Assembly: GCF_019670125.1 (NCBI RefSeq)
Contig: NZ_AP023033.1
Coordinates: forward strand, 124,001 to 188,000
Direction: 5' to 3'
DNA length: 64,000 nt
DNA from: Agarivorans aestuarii
GTDB taxonomy: Bacteria > Pseudomonadota > Gammaproteobacteria > Enterobacterales > Celerinatantimonadaceae
The number at the start of each line of letters is the position of its first letter. Position 1 is the stretch's first letter. Positions 35,101 to 43,224 of this stretch are shown here, piece after piece. A program made the position numbers and the translations under genes. Under the pieces are notes generated by a model. It was given only the letters and a program-made list of their open reading frames with translations, was not told where the DNA came from and did not search any database.

Positions 35101-35684
35101 AAGACTTTGGTCGCTTCTTTGGTTATGGCGGCACAATGGATACCTTCTTTGAGCGTTACTTGAAGTCTTCCGTTGATACTAGCAAACGTAACTGGAAGTT
35201 AGAGCGTTCGGTAGGCATCGACCCAGGTTCACTAAAAGTGTTCCAACAAGCTCGCCGTATTCGCGATGTATTTTTTGAGCCTGGCTCGCAAACGCCACGG
35301 GTGGAGTTTGGCCTTAAGCCGCTTTACTTAGATGGCCACATTAATAACTTCCGGGTTGAGTTGGGCGAACAAGAATTGGTATATCGCCATGGTCCGCAGC
35401 GTACCTCTCACTTTATTTGGCCAACCGACTCTAGCCGCAGCACCCGTTTAGCCTTTGTGCCGCCTAAATCAGGTCACTCTATTTCAGAGACTTACCCAGG
35501 GCATTGGGGCTTGTTCCGCATGCTTGATGGTTTAGCTAAGCAGCGCCCTGACTCACGTAAAGATAACGTGTTGGATATTGAGTTCAAGGGTAACAAAGTG
35601 CAGTTGGAGTTGATTCCAACAACCGCTATGCACCCATTCTGGTCTAAAGACTTAGCGAGGTTCTCATGTCCAGTAACGCTGTAA
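32145..35684 (+). CDS. tssM: T6SS inner-membrane protein TssM (IcmF)
   Basis: The 1179-aa protein has N-terminal TM segments near residues 14-36 and 48-65, a cytoplasmic NTPase-like domain with Walker A GPPGTGKT at 138-145 and WFTNKAVLIDTAGRY, a third TM near 448-465, and a long periplasmic IcmF/DUF1215 region ending in the TssJ-binding beta domain. It forms the trans-envelope channel with TssL and TssJ. The end overlaps tagF by 19 bases. Confidence 0.95.
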   Translation: MFNSLFFQRLVQMLKSKWAITLLGFLALAFLIWFGGPLIAIAGAEPLGSASARWFTIITLALICIIYQFWQHVRSTKQNQEAVQSLLDGQDEHGDDEESRREVETLRERVVTALDVLKNSSLAKGQGVYQLPWYIMIGPPGTGKTTALQNSGLEFPLKDKLGDDPLAGVGGTRHCDWWFTNKAVLIDTAGRYTTQDSNSAKDSRAWLGFLGLLKKYRTKRPINGAIVTVSLASLLQQTRTERNLHARAIKQRIQELKNQLGMQFPVYVVLTKADLIAGFSEFFADLNANEREQIWGITFPLTAENADTGVVGLFNREFHGLLKRIQTRLNVRLQQERDIDKRTLMYEFPKQMHLLQSSIDDFLKEIFSPNAFEEAPMLRGLYIASATQEGKPIDRVMAETSNGLGLGQVPLKQQGGETKGYFIKRLLEDVIFPEKFVGSVNRHHQKHSMWTRRIVAGGCVVSLLTCSLLWYNSYSWNKQLVDTSEAAVDQYKAIVKPGLSTDTDVITLVQALNALRDLPAGFSQQLVNEDVHRMGLYQGEKIGQPAQMAYQRALQGFFATYLTESLTHELAENEEYLEYLYETLKTYLMIYDAEHREIEQIYSWFEIFYERRLPGEINQGLRQDLMAHTRNLFAEGINLIPVNDNAIAQARSVLTRMPLAERAYQRLRIEFLSSHVADFRLSDVFGRQGRQVFIRNSGEPLHEGIPGLYTYSGFHGLFRIENNRIVKRLMEDSWVYGDSLSIDEATRDEVVKAVSERYFRDYVFEWEQLLADVQLRPYASAKDGAVLAKNLTGSERPLQSFILAVQKELRLTEVAMSDNTKMAGEVAGNVADVALKNQKARINRFLPNDMSKAKLALPGAEVEAEFEDFLNISEADLEGMHVSLLQLRDYLEVLSESNNKRAYTSLMDDNSQAAVTSALRRSRKDLPAPFSTMLGELSSQTSSLAKRGAQVHVNAIWKDSVYKEYRAAIRGKYPFDSKAADEVRLKDFGRFFGYGGTMDTFFERYLKSSVDTSKRNWKLERSVGIDPGSLKVFQQARRIRDVFFEPGSQTPRVEFGLKPLYLDGHINNFRVELGEQELVYRHGPQRTSHFIWPTDSSRSTRLAFVPPKSGHSISETYPGHWGLFRMLDGLAKQRPDSRKDNVLDIEFKGNKVQLELIPTTAMHPFWSKDLARFSCPVTL

Positions 35685-36352
35685 ACGGTTTTGGTTATTT
35701 TGGCAAAGTGCCAGCACGCGGTGACTTTATTCAAAGCCATTTACCGAGTGATTTTGTTGCCAGCTGGAGTGAATGGTTGCAAGCCGTTATTGCAGTAAGC
35801 CGTGAGCAGCAAGGTGAGCGCTGGTTAGATTGTTACCTAACCAGTCCTATTTGGCACTTTGCTCTCTCCGCTGGGGTATGTGGTGAGTCTGCCATTGCAG
35901 GCACCTTAATGCCTAGTGTTGACCAAGTAGGCCGACACTTTTACTTCACTATGGCCAAACCGATTAACCAAGTACCTGTTGATGTATGGCAGCAACGTGA
36001 GTGGACCGAGCTAAGCGAAGAAAAAGTATTAAAGCTGCTGGATGATGATACCGACGTGGTTCGCTGGGCAGAAAGCGTGGCAGAACTGGATTGGTTAGAT
36101 GGCATCAAAGCCGCTAACCCATTGCTTAACCATGCTAAGCAGAGCGAGCAATTAGTGTTGCAAAGTGAGCAGGCGATTAGCGCTGAACATTTACTGCATC
36201 AGCAATTACGTAAGCGTTTAGATCGTTACTGCATCTGGTGGACTAATGGCTCTGAGCTAGTTCCTGAGTGCAGTTTGGTGAGCGAAAGTTTGCCCTTAGT
36301 GAGCCAATTTTCAGCCATGTTAGATGGTCAATGGGAGCAATGGGGATGGTAG
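35666..36352 (+). CDS. tagF: T6SS-associated protein TagF (ImpM)
   Basis: The 228-aa protein has the TagF pattern: GFGYFGKVPARGDFIQSHLPSDFV at the start, SPIWHFALSAGVCG, GTLMPSVDQVGRHFYFT and WWTNGSE near the end. In P. aeruginosa TagF represses the system by a post-translational route that is separate from, or upstream of, PpkA. It overlaps tssM by 19 bases at its start and pppA by 7 bases at its end. Confidence 0.9.
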   Translation: MSSNAVNGFGYFGKVPARGDFIQSHLPSDFVASWSEWLQAVIAVSREQQGERWLDCYLTSPIWHFALSAGVCGESAIAGTLMPSVDQVGRHFYFTMAKPINQVPVDVWQQREWTELSEEKVLKLLDDDTDVVRWAESVAELDWLDGIKAANPLLNHAKQSEQLVLQSEQAISAEHLLHQQLRKRLDRYCIWWTNGSELVPECSLVSESLPLVSQFSAMLDGQWEQWGW

Positions 36353-37170
36353 CTAGTCCAACTCTGATGGATGGATTTTTTGTTAGTTTTGCGCAAACCC
36401 ATCCTGGCAAGGTTCGCCCTTACAACGAAGATGCAGTGCTTGATTTACGTGAAGAAGGCGTATGGGTAGTAGCCGACGGCATGGGTGGACATGCAGCGGG
36501 TGATGTTGCTAGCCAAATGGTGATTGATAGTGTGAAGCAGTGTGTTGAGCAAACTCCAGCAGCCAGCTTAAGCATCGATTGTTTACGCAAGGCCTTGTTG
36601 CAAGCTAATCAGCAAATCATCAATTTTTCGCAGCAACACCTCGATGGAAAAACCGCCGGCAGTACTGCTGTATTACTGCATGTTCGTGATGGTTTTTATC
36701 ATTGTTTATGGGTAGGTGATAGCCGCATTTATTTGATGCGCCAAAATCATCTACAGCGTAAAACCCGCGATCATAGCCAAGTGATGGACATGGTTGAACA
36801 AGGACTGATTCCAGAATCTGAAGCCGAAGACCATCCTTTGTCGAACGTTATTACCCGCGCCATTGGCGTAAGTGACGAGCTTACGGTTGATCAAAACTCT
36901 GGTCAGCTATTGCCCGGCGACCAGTTCCTGCTGTGTTCAGACGGTTTAACCAAAGAGCTTACCGACAGCGACTTAGCCATGTGCATGCAGGCTAATAGCG
37001 TATCTGATATTGGCCTAGCGTTGATGCATTCGGCTTTAGTCAAAGGTGCCAGCGATAACGTGAGTTGTGTATTGGTTAAGGTGAGTCAAAGCGATGCTGA
37101 TAGCGAAGAAGAGCATTGTGATGACACCGTGCCGGTGTTTTTTAATCGTCGTAATTCGGTGAGAGGCTAA
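36346..37170 (+). CDS. pppA: T6SS serine/threonine phosphatase PppA (PP2C)
   Basis: The 274-aa protein is a PP2C-type phosphatase with RPYNEDA, WVVADGMGGHAAGDVAS, GSTAVLL, LWVGDSRIYLM, FLLCSDGLTKEL and SDNVSCVLVKV, so the metal-binding aspartates are present. PppA reverses PpkA phosphorylation of TagH and thereby switches the system off. I place the start at ATG 36346 (GGGAG upstream, 7-base overlap with tagF). The ATG at 36367 is possible. Confidence 0.9.
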   Translation: MVASPTLMDGFFVSFAQTHPGKVRPYNEDAVLDLREEGVWVVADGMGGHAAGDVASQMVIDSVKQCVEQTPAASLSIDCLRKALLQANQQIINFSQQHLDGKTAGSTAVLLHVRDGFYHCLWVGDSRIYLMRQNHLQRKTRDHSQVMDMVEQGLIPESEAEDHPLSNVITRAIGVSDELTVDQNSGQLLPGDQFLLCSDGLTKELTDSDLAMCMQANSVSDIGLALMHSALVKGASDNVSCVLVKVSQSDADSEEEHCDDTVPVFFNRRNSVRG

Positions 37171-37174
37171 GCGA

Positions 37175-38284
37175 ATGTTTCAAGAATTGTCTGATATTGA
37201 TTTTGAAAAACTTGCGCAGCCGGTGTCTGAGGACTTACCGACCGGTGAAGATCCGCGCTTGGATGCTTCTCCGCTGTCTACTTACTTCACCCTTAAGGAT
37301 GTTCGCAATACCGCTCGCGCAGCTGAACGTAACGCCTTAGTCGATAACGAGCCCTTACTGAGCTTTGCTAATGAATGGGATCCGATCATCAACCAAGTAC
37401 CGGAAGTATTGGTTGAGAACTGTAAAGACTTAGAGTTAGTCGCTTGGCTTATTGAAGGTTTAGTTCGCCGCAAAGGTTTTAAAGGCCTTCGCCAAGGCTT
37501 TGATGCCGCCCGAACACTAATTGAAAACCATTGGGAGCATCTATACCCAAGCCCCGATGAAGACGGGCTGGTAACCCGAGTAGCGCCTTTGGTTGGCTTA
37601 AATGGCTACGACGGCGAAGGCACCTTATTGATGCCAATCGCCTGTGTGCCATTAACCGACTTAATTGAAGAGCAACCTTATTCGCTTTGGGAATTTGAGC
37701 AAGCCAGTGAGGTAGAGCGTTTAGAAGAAACTAAACGTGGCCAACGCCATGCCGCAGGCGCAGTAAAGTTAGAAGATGTCACCCTCACCGTTAAAGCCAC
37801 CAGCACGGCATTTTTCATCGAGTTATTGCAAGACATTGAAGCGGCATCTACTGCCTATTTGCAGCTTTCGGCCGCCATGGATGAAGCGGTAGGAGAGCCG
37901 CAACCTAGCTCTCACATAGTTAAGCGTTTAACCGATTGCATGGAGGCAGTGCGTTATTTGGCTGCTGACAAACTAAGCGCGGTTGAGCTTGAAACGGTAA
38001 CTGAAGAAACACTAACAGAATCTGATGAACAGTCCGGCACTTCAGTGCCAGAAGGACCCAGTAATCAACTAAGAAATCGCGCAGACGCGATCCAACAACT
38101 TGGCAACATTGCTGAGTTTTTTAAGCAAACCGAGCCCCACTCTCCCATGGCCTATGCCATTGAACAAGTGGTTCGTTGGAGTGGAATGAGCTTGCCAGAT
38201 TTACTGCAAGAACTGATTTCTGACAACGATGCTCGAACCGGTTATTTCCGATTGACTGGTATTACATCGGAATCACAGGACTAA
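37175..38284 (+). CDS. tssA: T6SS protein TssA
   Basis: The 369-aa protein has an N-terminal ImpA_N domain ([59 protein letters not shown]) and a shorter C-terminal part ending in a helical segment ([27 protein letters not shown]). TssA caps or scaffolds sheath assembly. The short C-terminal type distinguishes it from the long VasJ/EvfB form. It starts 4 bases after pppA. Confidence 0.9.
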   Translation: MFQELSDIDFEKLAQPVSEDLPTGEDPRLDASPLSTYFTLKDVRNTARAAERNALVDNEPLLSFANEWDPIINQVPEVLVENCKDLELVAWLIEGLVRRKGFKGLRQGFDAARTLIENHWEHLYPSPDEDGLVTRVAPLVGLNGYDGEGTLLMPIACVPLTDLIEEQPYSLWEFEQASEVERLEETKRGQRHAAGAVKLEDVTLTVKATSTAFFIELLQDIEAASTAYLQLSAAMDEAVGEPQPSSHIVKRLTDCMEAVRYLAADKLSAVELETVTEETLTESDEQSGTSVPEGPSNQLRNRADAIQQLGNIAEFFKQTEPHSPMAYAIEQVVRWSGMSLPDLLQELISDNDARTGYFRLTGITSESQD

Positions 38285-38331
38285 CGTGGTGCTTAGCGCT
38301 CTGCGTGTTAATCAAGAACAAGGAGATTGAT

Positions 38332-38847
38332 ATGGACAGTATCCACGGCAAGTTGTCTCGGGTACGCAAGCCACGAGTTCACATCACTTATGATGTAGAA
38401 ACTGAAGGGGCTGCAGTTAAAAAGGAACTGCCTTTTGTAGTAGGCGTAATGGGCGATTTTGCGGGCGACAACACCGCATCTTTAAAGCCGCTAAAAGATC
38501 GTCGTTTTATCCAAATTGACCGCGATAACTTTGACGACGTACTTAAGCGCATGAATCCTAAACTGGAATTCAAAGTTGATAACAAGTTGGCTGATGACGA
38601 TTCACAAATGTCAGTGGCGCTTGAGTTCAGCTCAATGAAAGATTTCGATCCAGCTGCGGTAGTTAACCAAGTTGAGCCATTACGTAAGTTAATGGATACA
38701 CGTAATAGATTACGTGACTTGATGACTAAGGTTGACCGCTCAGAAGACTTAGAAAACATCCTAGAAGAAGTACTTAACAACACTGACTCTCTGCAAAAGC
38801 TAAAAGGCGAACTTGAAAAAGAGCCTAGTGCGGAGGATTCAGAATGA
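38332..38847 (+). CDS. tssB: T6SS sheath small subunit TssB
   Basis: The 171-aa protein matches TssB/Vip[49 protein letters not shown] and [23 protein letters not shown]. It pairs with TssC to build the contractile sheath. AAGGAG precedes the ATG at 38332 by a good distance. A longer frame to 38305 includes the Shine-Dalgarno. It overlaps tssC by 4 bases (ATGA). Confidence 0.95.
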   Translation: MDSIHGKLSRVRKPRVHITYDVETEGAAVKKELPFVVGVMGDFAGDNTASLKPLKDRRFIQIDRDNFDDVLKRMNPKLEFKVDNKLADDDSQMSVALEFSSMKDFDPAAVVNQVEPLRKLMDTRNRLRDLMTKVDRSEDLENILEEVLNNTDSLQKLKGELEKEPSAEDSE

Positions 38848-40337
38848 GCGTAGAAAGCCAAACTACTCTAGATCCAAGTGTTGAAGAAGCACAAAGTTCA
38901 ATTTTAGAACAAGCGATTGGTGCCACTAAGCAAACAGATAGTTCTCGTTCAGAAGAATTATTACGCACGCTTACCGAAGAAGCGCTGAAAGGCACTGTTA
39001 GTTGGAACAAAAACTTAACAGTAACCTTTAGAGAAGCGATTGCCGGGATCGATGAGCTTATTTCTAAGCAGTTAGCTGAGGTTATGCACCACGAAAGCTT
39101 CCAAAAATTGGAAGGTTCTTGGCGCGGTCTTAACTACTTGGTGATGAACTCAGAAACCAGCCAAACGCTTAAGATCCGTGTGCTTAGCATGAGCAAAAAA
39201 GAGCTACACAAAGACTTAAGCAAAGCGGTTGAGTTTGACCAAAGCCAAATCTTCAAGAAGGTGTACGAATCAGAGTTTGGTACACCGGGTGGCGAACCTT
39301 ATGGTGCTCTAGTCGGTGACTACGAGTTTACTAACCACCCAGAAGATATCGAGTCACTAAGCTTAATGTCTAACGTTGCTGCCGCTGGTTTTGCGCCGTT
39401 CTTATCAGCGTCTTCGCCAGCCTTGTTTGGTTTTGATAACTGGACAGAGTTAAGCAAGCCACGTGATTTAGAAAAAGTGTTTGAATCACTTGAATACACT
39501 AAATGGCGTTCTTTCCGCGAAAGTGATGACTCACGTTTTGTTACTTTGGCAATGCCACGTGTATTGGCTCGTTTACCTTACGGCGAAGCGACTACACCAA
39601 TCGAAGAGTTCAACTACGAGGAGTTTGAGGTTGACGCTCAAACTGGCATGGCTCAAACCACCGAACACGATGAATACTGTTGGATGAACGCTTCCTACGT
39701 ATTGGGTGTTCGTATGACCGAAGCCTTTGCTAAATACGGTTTCTGTACCGCTATTCGCGGCGCTGAAGGTGGCGGTAAAGTTGAAAACTTACCTTCTCAC
39801 CTGTTTGTTTCTGACGATGGTGATCCAGATCTTAAGTGTCCAACAGAGATTGGCATTACCGACCGTCGCGAAGCAGAACTTAGCAAACTAGGTTTCTTAC
39901 CGCTTTGTCACTATAAAAACACTGATTACGCGGTGTTCTTTGGTTCGCAAACTTGTCAGAAGCCGAAGAAATACGATAACCCAGATGCCACGGCTAACGC
40001 CGCTATCTCATCGCGTCTACCTTACATGATGGCTACCTCACGCTTTGCTCATTACCTAAAAGTAATGGCGCGCGACAAGATTGGTAGCTTTATGGAAGCC
40101 GAAGACGTTGAAAACTGGCTTAACCGCTGGATTCTTAATTACGTGAATGCTTCTGAGGGCGGCGGTCAAGAAATCCGAGCTAAATACCCATTGGCTGATG
40201 CCAAAGTTCAAGTAAAAGAGATTCCGGGCGCGCCTGGTTCGTACAACGCAGTTGCGTGGTTACGTCCTTGGTTACAAATGGAAGAACTGACTACTTCACT
40301 GCGCTTAGTCGCAAAAATCCCTGAAATCGGCGGATAA
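38844..40337 (+). CDS. tssC: T6SS sheath large subunit TssC
   Basis: The 497-aa protein has the typical TssC/VipB sequence: [63 protein letters not shown] and [17 protein letters not shown], ending LAKIPEIGG. It is the main sheath protein. It is directly followed by a second, diverged tssC-like gene and a GC-rich hairpin. Confidence 0.95.
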   Translation: MSVESQTTLDPSVEEAQSSILEQAIGATKQTDSSRSEELLRTLTEEALKGTVSWNKNLTVTFREAIAGIDELISKQLAEVMHHESFQKLEGSWRGLNYLVMNSETSQTLKIRVLSMSKKELHKDLSKAVEFDQSQIFKKVYESEFGTPGGEPYGALVGDYEFTNHPEDIESLSLMSNVAAAGFAPFLSASSPALFGFDNWTELSKPRDLEKVFESLEYTKWRSFRESDDSRFVTLAMPRVLARLPYGEATTPIEEFNYEEFEVDAQTGMAQTTEHDEYCWMNASYVLGVRMTEAFAKYGFCTAIRGAEGGGKVENLPSHLFVSDDGDPDLKCPTEIGITDRREAELSKLGFLPLCHYKNTDYAVFFGSQTCQKPKKYDNPDATANAAISSRLPYMMATSRFAHYLKVMARDKIGSFMEAEDVENWLNRWILNYVNASEGGGQEIRAKYPLADAKVQVKEIPGAPGSYNAVAWLRPWLQMEELTTSLRLVAKIPEIGG

Positions 40338-40344
40338 CTAGATT

Positions 40345-40362
40345 GCGGGCCGCAAGGCCCGC
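40345..40362 (+). terminator. GC-rich hairpin between tssC and the tssC paralogue
   Basis: GCGGGCC at 40345-40351 and GGCCCGC at 40356-40362 form a perfect 7-bp stem with a GCAA tetraloop (GNRA type), followed by CTTATTACT. It lacks a strong T-tract, so it may be a partial terminator or an mRNA-stabilising or processing element after the highly expressed sheath genes. Confidence 0.6.
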
Positions 40363-40371
40363 CTTATTACT

Positions 40372-41928
40372 ATGACCATGAGCCAAACTTTACCACCACT
40401 GAGTTTTGTGGATAGCCAAAGCCTGCATCAAGTTGAGTTAGATACTCAACATGTTGATGTGGATTGGTGTGCCCAGAGCCAAGTGGTGGATAAGTTTTTA
40501 GCGGCAGAAGATGCCTATTTAGCGCTGCGAATATGGTTAGAACGAGACAATCAACAATATGACTCGGCATGGACGGCGGAAACCCTAAGGCCGATTTTGT
40601 TACGTGCCATTCGCGACATTGATGAGCGTTTAAATGACCAAGTGAACGCGATTATTCACCATCAACGGTTTCAGGACTTAGAAGCCAGTTGGCGCGGGGT
40701 GAAATACCTTACCGAGCATTCAGGTACTCAAGACCACAGCCTGGTTGCCAAGGTTAAGTTAATTAGCCTTAACTGGCGCGAGCTTTGCCGCGATGTATCT
40801 CGTGCCATCGAGTTTGATCAAAGTGAACTGTTCAAGCTTATTTATACCAATGAGTTCAACATGCCGGGCGGTGAGCCCTTTGGCATGATTGTGGGTGACT
40901 ACCAAATCTCGCACAAAGCCAAACGTGGCATGCCTACTAACGACATTGATGCGCTGCGGGCAATTAGCCATGCAGCAGCTGCCGCGTTTGCGCCTTTTGT
41001 AACTGGCGCTGCGCCATCAATGTTTGGTGTCGATTTCTTCAGTGAGCTGGCATCAGTTCGAGATATTAGTGCGCAGTTTTCGCAAGCTGAATACATCAAT
41101 TGGCGCAAGCTGCGTAGCCAAGAAGACTCCCGCTTTTTAGGCATTACCGCGCCCAATATTCTAATGCGTGAGCCCTATCAACAAGATGGTCGTCGCCAAG
41201 AAGGCTTTATGTTTGTTGAGCAAGTTAACGATGCCGAAGGTGACTACCTATGGGGCAACGCCGCATATGGTGTTGCTGCCGTGGCCTTGCGCGCCTTTAA
41301 AGAATCTGGCTGGTTTAGCCAAATTCGTGGCTTGCAGCCAGGCCAATATAAGCACGGTTTGGTATTCGATTTACCCAGCTCTCGCTTTAAGTTTTCGCGC
41401 CATATGCGCTCGGCTAAGCCCTCGGTGAACTTGCAAGTCGGTGACCGTTTAGAGAAGCAATTGTCTGACAGTGGTTTTATTCCGGTGTCTACAGTTCCGC
41501 ATACAGAACACTTAGTTTTGTATAGCAATGCCTCCGTGAACTTACCGAAAAACTACGACAGTTTATCGGTAGCGGTAAATGCGCGCTTATCGTCGATGTT
41601 GCAATACGTATTGTGTGTTTCTCGCTTTGCTCACTACTTAAAAGTGATGGGGCGAGATCGAGTTGGTTCATTTGATAACGCTAACTTGATTGAGCGTGAC
41701 CTGCAAAGTTGGTTGCATGCTTACACCACCGCCTCTGATGAAGCCTCCGACGAGATTCGAGCGCGTTATCCGCTAAACGAAGCCAAGATTCAAGTTAAAG
41801 AACAAGCCGGTAAGCCCGGCCATTATTACTCCATTATCCATTTGCGTCCGCATTTTCAGCTCGACCAAATGATCTCCAGTATTCGCCTGATAACTGAGTT
41901 ATCTCCAAGCTATAACCAAGCAGGATAA
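40372..41928 (+). CDS. Second TssC-like sheath protein (ImpD/TssC40 type)
   Basis: The 518-aa protein is a paralogue of TssC: both have W-R-G-x-x-Y-L, a segment of the type EFDQSxxFKxxYxxEFxxPGGEP, GDYxxxxxx and R-F-A-H-Y-L-K-V-M-x-R-D. It is more diverged, with a unique N-terminus of about 60 residues. Clusters such as the imp cluster of Rhizobium (impC, impD, then impE) and Agrobacterium (TssC41/TssC40) have the same gene order before tagJ. Whether it enters the sheath is unknown. No clear Shine-Dalgarno precedes the ATG at 40372 or the one at 40378. Confidence 0.88.
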   Translation: MTMSQTLPPLSFVDSQSLHQVELDTQHVDVDWCAQSQVVDKFLAAEDAYLALRIWLERDNQQYDSAWTAETLRPILLRAIRDIDERLNDQVNAIIHHQRFQDLEASWRGVKYLTEHSGTQDHSLVAKVKLISLNWRELCRDVSRAIEFDQSELFKLIYTNEFNMPGGEPFGMIVGDYQISHKAKRGMPTNDIDALRAISHAAAAAFAPFVTGAAPSMFGVDFFSELASVRDISAQFSQAEYINWRKLRSQEDSRFLGITAPNILMREPYQQDGRRQEGFMFVEQVNDAEGDYLWGNAAYGVAAVALRAFKESGWFSQIRGLQPGQYKHGLVFDLPSSRFKFSRHMRSAKPSVNLQVGDRLEKQLSDSGFIPVSTVPHTEHLVLYSNASVNLPKNYDSLSVAVNARLSSMLQYVLCVSRFAHYLKVMGRDRVGSFDNANLIERDLQSWLHAYTTASDEASDEIRARYPLNEAKIQVKEQAGKPGHYYSIIHLRPHFQLDQMISSIRLITELSPSYNQAG

Positions 41929-41932
41929 ACAG

Positions 41933-42742
41933 ATGCAACAACAAATAAAGCAGTTGATTCAACAAGGACAATTAAGTGAAGCAATCGCACAAACCATTGC
42001 TCACCTAAAAGTGATGCCTAAGGACTTAGATGCACGCAGCAGTTTTATTGAATTGTTATGTATTGATGGCCAGCTAGAGCGTGCTGATCAGCAGTTGGAC
42101 TTGTTGGTTAAGCAGCATCCACAGTGTGTTCCTGGTGCCTTAAACATGCGCCAACTAGTGCATGCCGCGCAATCGCGGGTAGATTTTGCAGCTGGTGGAG
42201 ATACCGCAAGTTTGGTGACGGGCGCGTCGCAAACTTTAGCGCCTTTGGTGGAAGTGCGCTTGGCACAGTTAAGTGACAACAAAACTGAGTTTGAACAAGC
42301 TGCTCAGCAACTAGAAAGCTTACGCCAATCAGCTGAAGTAGAGATTAACGGTAAAAACTGTAACGAGCTGCGTGATTTAGATGACAGCTTAGCGGGTTAC
42401 CTAGAAGTATTTGGCTCTAATGGTTTGTATTACTTTGTGCCGTTCTCTGACATCACTTGGTTAAAGCTACTGCCCGAAACCACGTTGTTTGAGCACATTT
42501 GGCGCCGCGCCGAGTTAGACATTAAAGATGGCCCTTCCGGCGAAGTGTTCTTGCCAATGACCTATGTAAACAGCCAAAGCGATGCAGAAAAGCTGGGTAG
42601 AGAAACCGATTGGCAAGCCATTTTAGGTTCTGAGTTTTACCAAGGTCGAGGGCAAAAAATGTGGTTAGTAAATGATGACGCATTAGCTGTTTCTCAGTTG
42701 GAGTCGTTCTCTGTAGAAACAGCCACCGAGGCTGCTGAGTAA
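41933..42742 (+). CDS. tagJ: T6SS accessory protein TagJ (ImpE)
   Basis: The 269-aa protein has an N-terminal TPR-like helical region (LIQQGQLSEAIAQTIAHLKVMPKDLDARSSFIELLCIDG) and a C-terminal ImpE domain with RDLDDSLAGYLEVFG, WLKLLPETTLFEHIWRRAELDI and VFLPMTYVNS. TagJ binds the TssB N-terminus in the systems where it has been studied and modulates sheath recycling by ClpV. GCAGGA precedes the ATG. The stop overlaps tssE by one base. Confidence 0.92.
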   Translation: MQQQIKQLIQQGQLSEAIAQTIAHLKVMPKDLDARSSFIELLCIDGQLERADQQLDLLVKQHPQCVPGALNMRQLVHAAQSRVDFAAGGDTASLVTGASQTLAPLVEVRLAQLSDNKTEFEQAAQQLESLRQSAEVEINGKNCNELRDLDDSLAGYLEVFGSNGLYYFVPFSDITWLKLLPETTLFEHIWRRAELDIKDGPSGEVFLPMTYVNSQSDAEKLGRETDWQAILGSEFYQGRGQKMWLVNDDALAVSQLESFSVETATEAAE

Positions 42743-43221
42743 TGAGCACTGTTCAACCCGCTTTGCAGCTTTCATTACTCGACAGGTTAAGTAATAACTT
42801 GGATGAGAATGCAGCAAGCAGTGATATCTATTCAAGCTACGGGCGACAAGCTTATCGGCGCAGTATTCGCCGTGATCTAGAGGCTTTGCTTAACGCCAAA
42901 TTGCATTGGCATACCTGGCCTGAATGGTACAGCGAGTTGGACAAGTCATTATTTAGTTATGGTTTGCCAGACTTCTCATCTATGCCTCTGAGCAGCCAAG
43001 ATGGCCGCGAGATGTTGTGCCAAATTGTTGAGCAAACCATTCGCAAATTTGAGCCTCGTTTTATTGATTTATCGGTGACAACCGTAAGTGAAGAGCAACC
43101 GCTTGATCGGGTATTGCGCTTGCGTATTCATGCTCTTTGTCATGCCGATCCTGAGCCAGAGGAAATGACCTTTGACTCTGAAGTTGAACCGGTATGCCTT
43201 GGCATAAAAATAGTTGAGTAG
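42742..43221 (+). CDS. tssE: T6SS baseplate protein TssE
   Basis: The 159-aa protein contains a gp25/gpW-like lysozyme-fold domain: SLLDRLSNN at the start, YRRSIRRDLEALLNAKLHWHTW and ELDKSLFSYGLPDFSSMPLSS, then RFEPRF-like (IRKFEPRFIDLSVTTV). TssE is the baseplate wedge component related to T4 gp25. It is coupled to tagJ by a TAATG overlap. Confidence 0.92.
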   Translation: MSTVQPALQLSLLDRLSNNLDENAASSDIYSSYGRQAYRRSIRRDLEALLNAKLHWHTWPEWYSELDKSLFSYGLPDFSSMPLSSQDGREMLCQIVEQTIRKFEPRFIDLSVTTVSEEQPLDRVLRLRIHALCHADPEPEEMTFDSEVEPVCLGIKIVE

Positions 43222-43224
43222 AGC

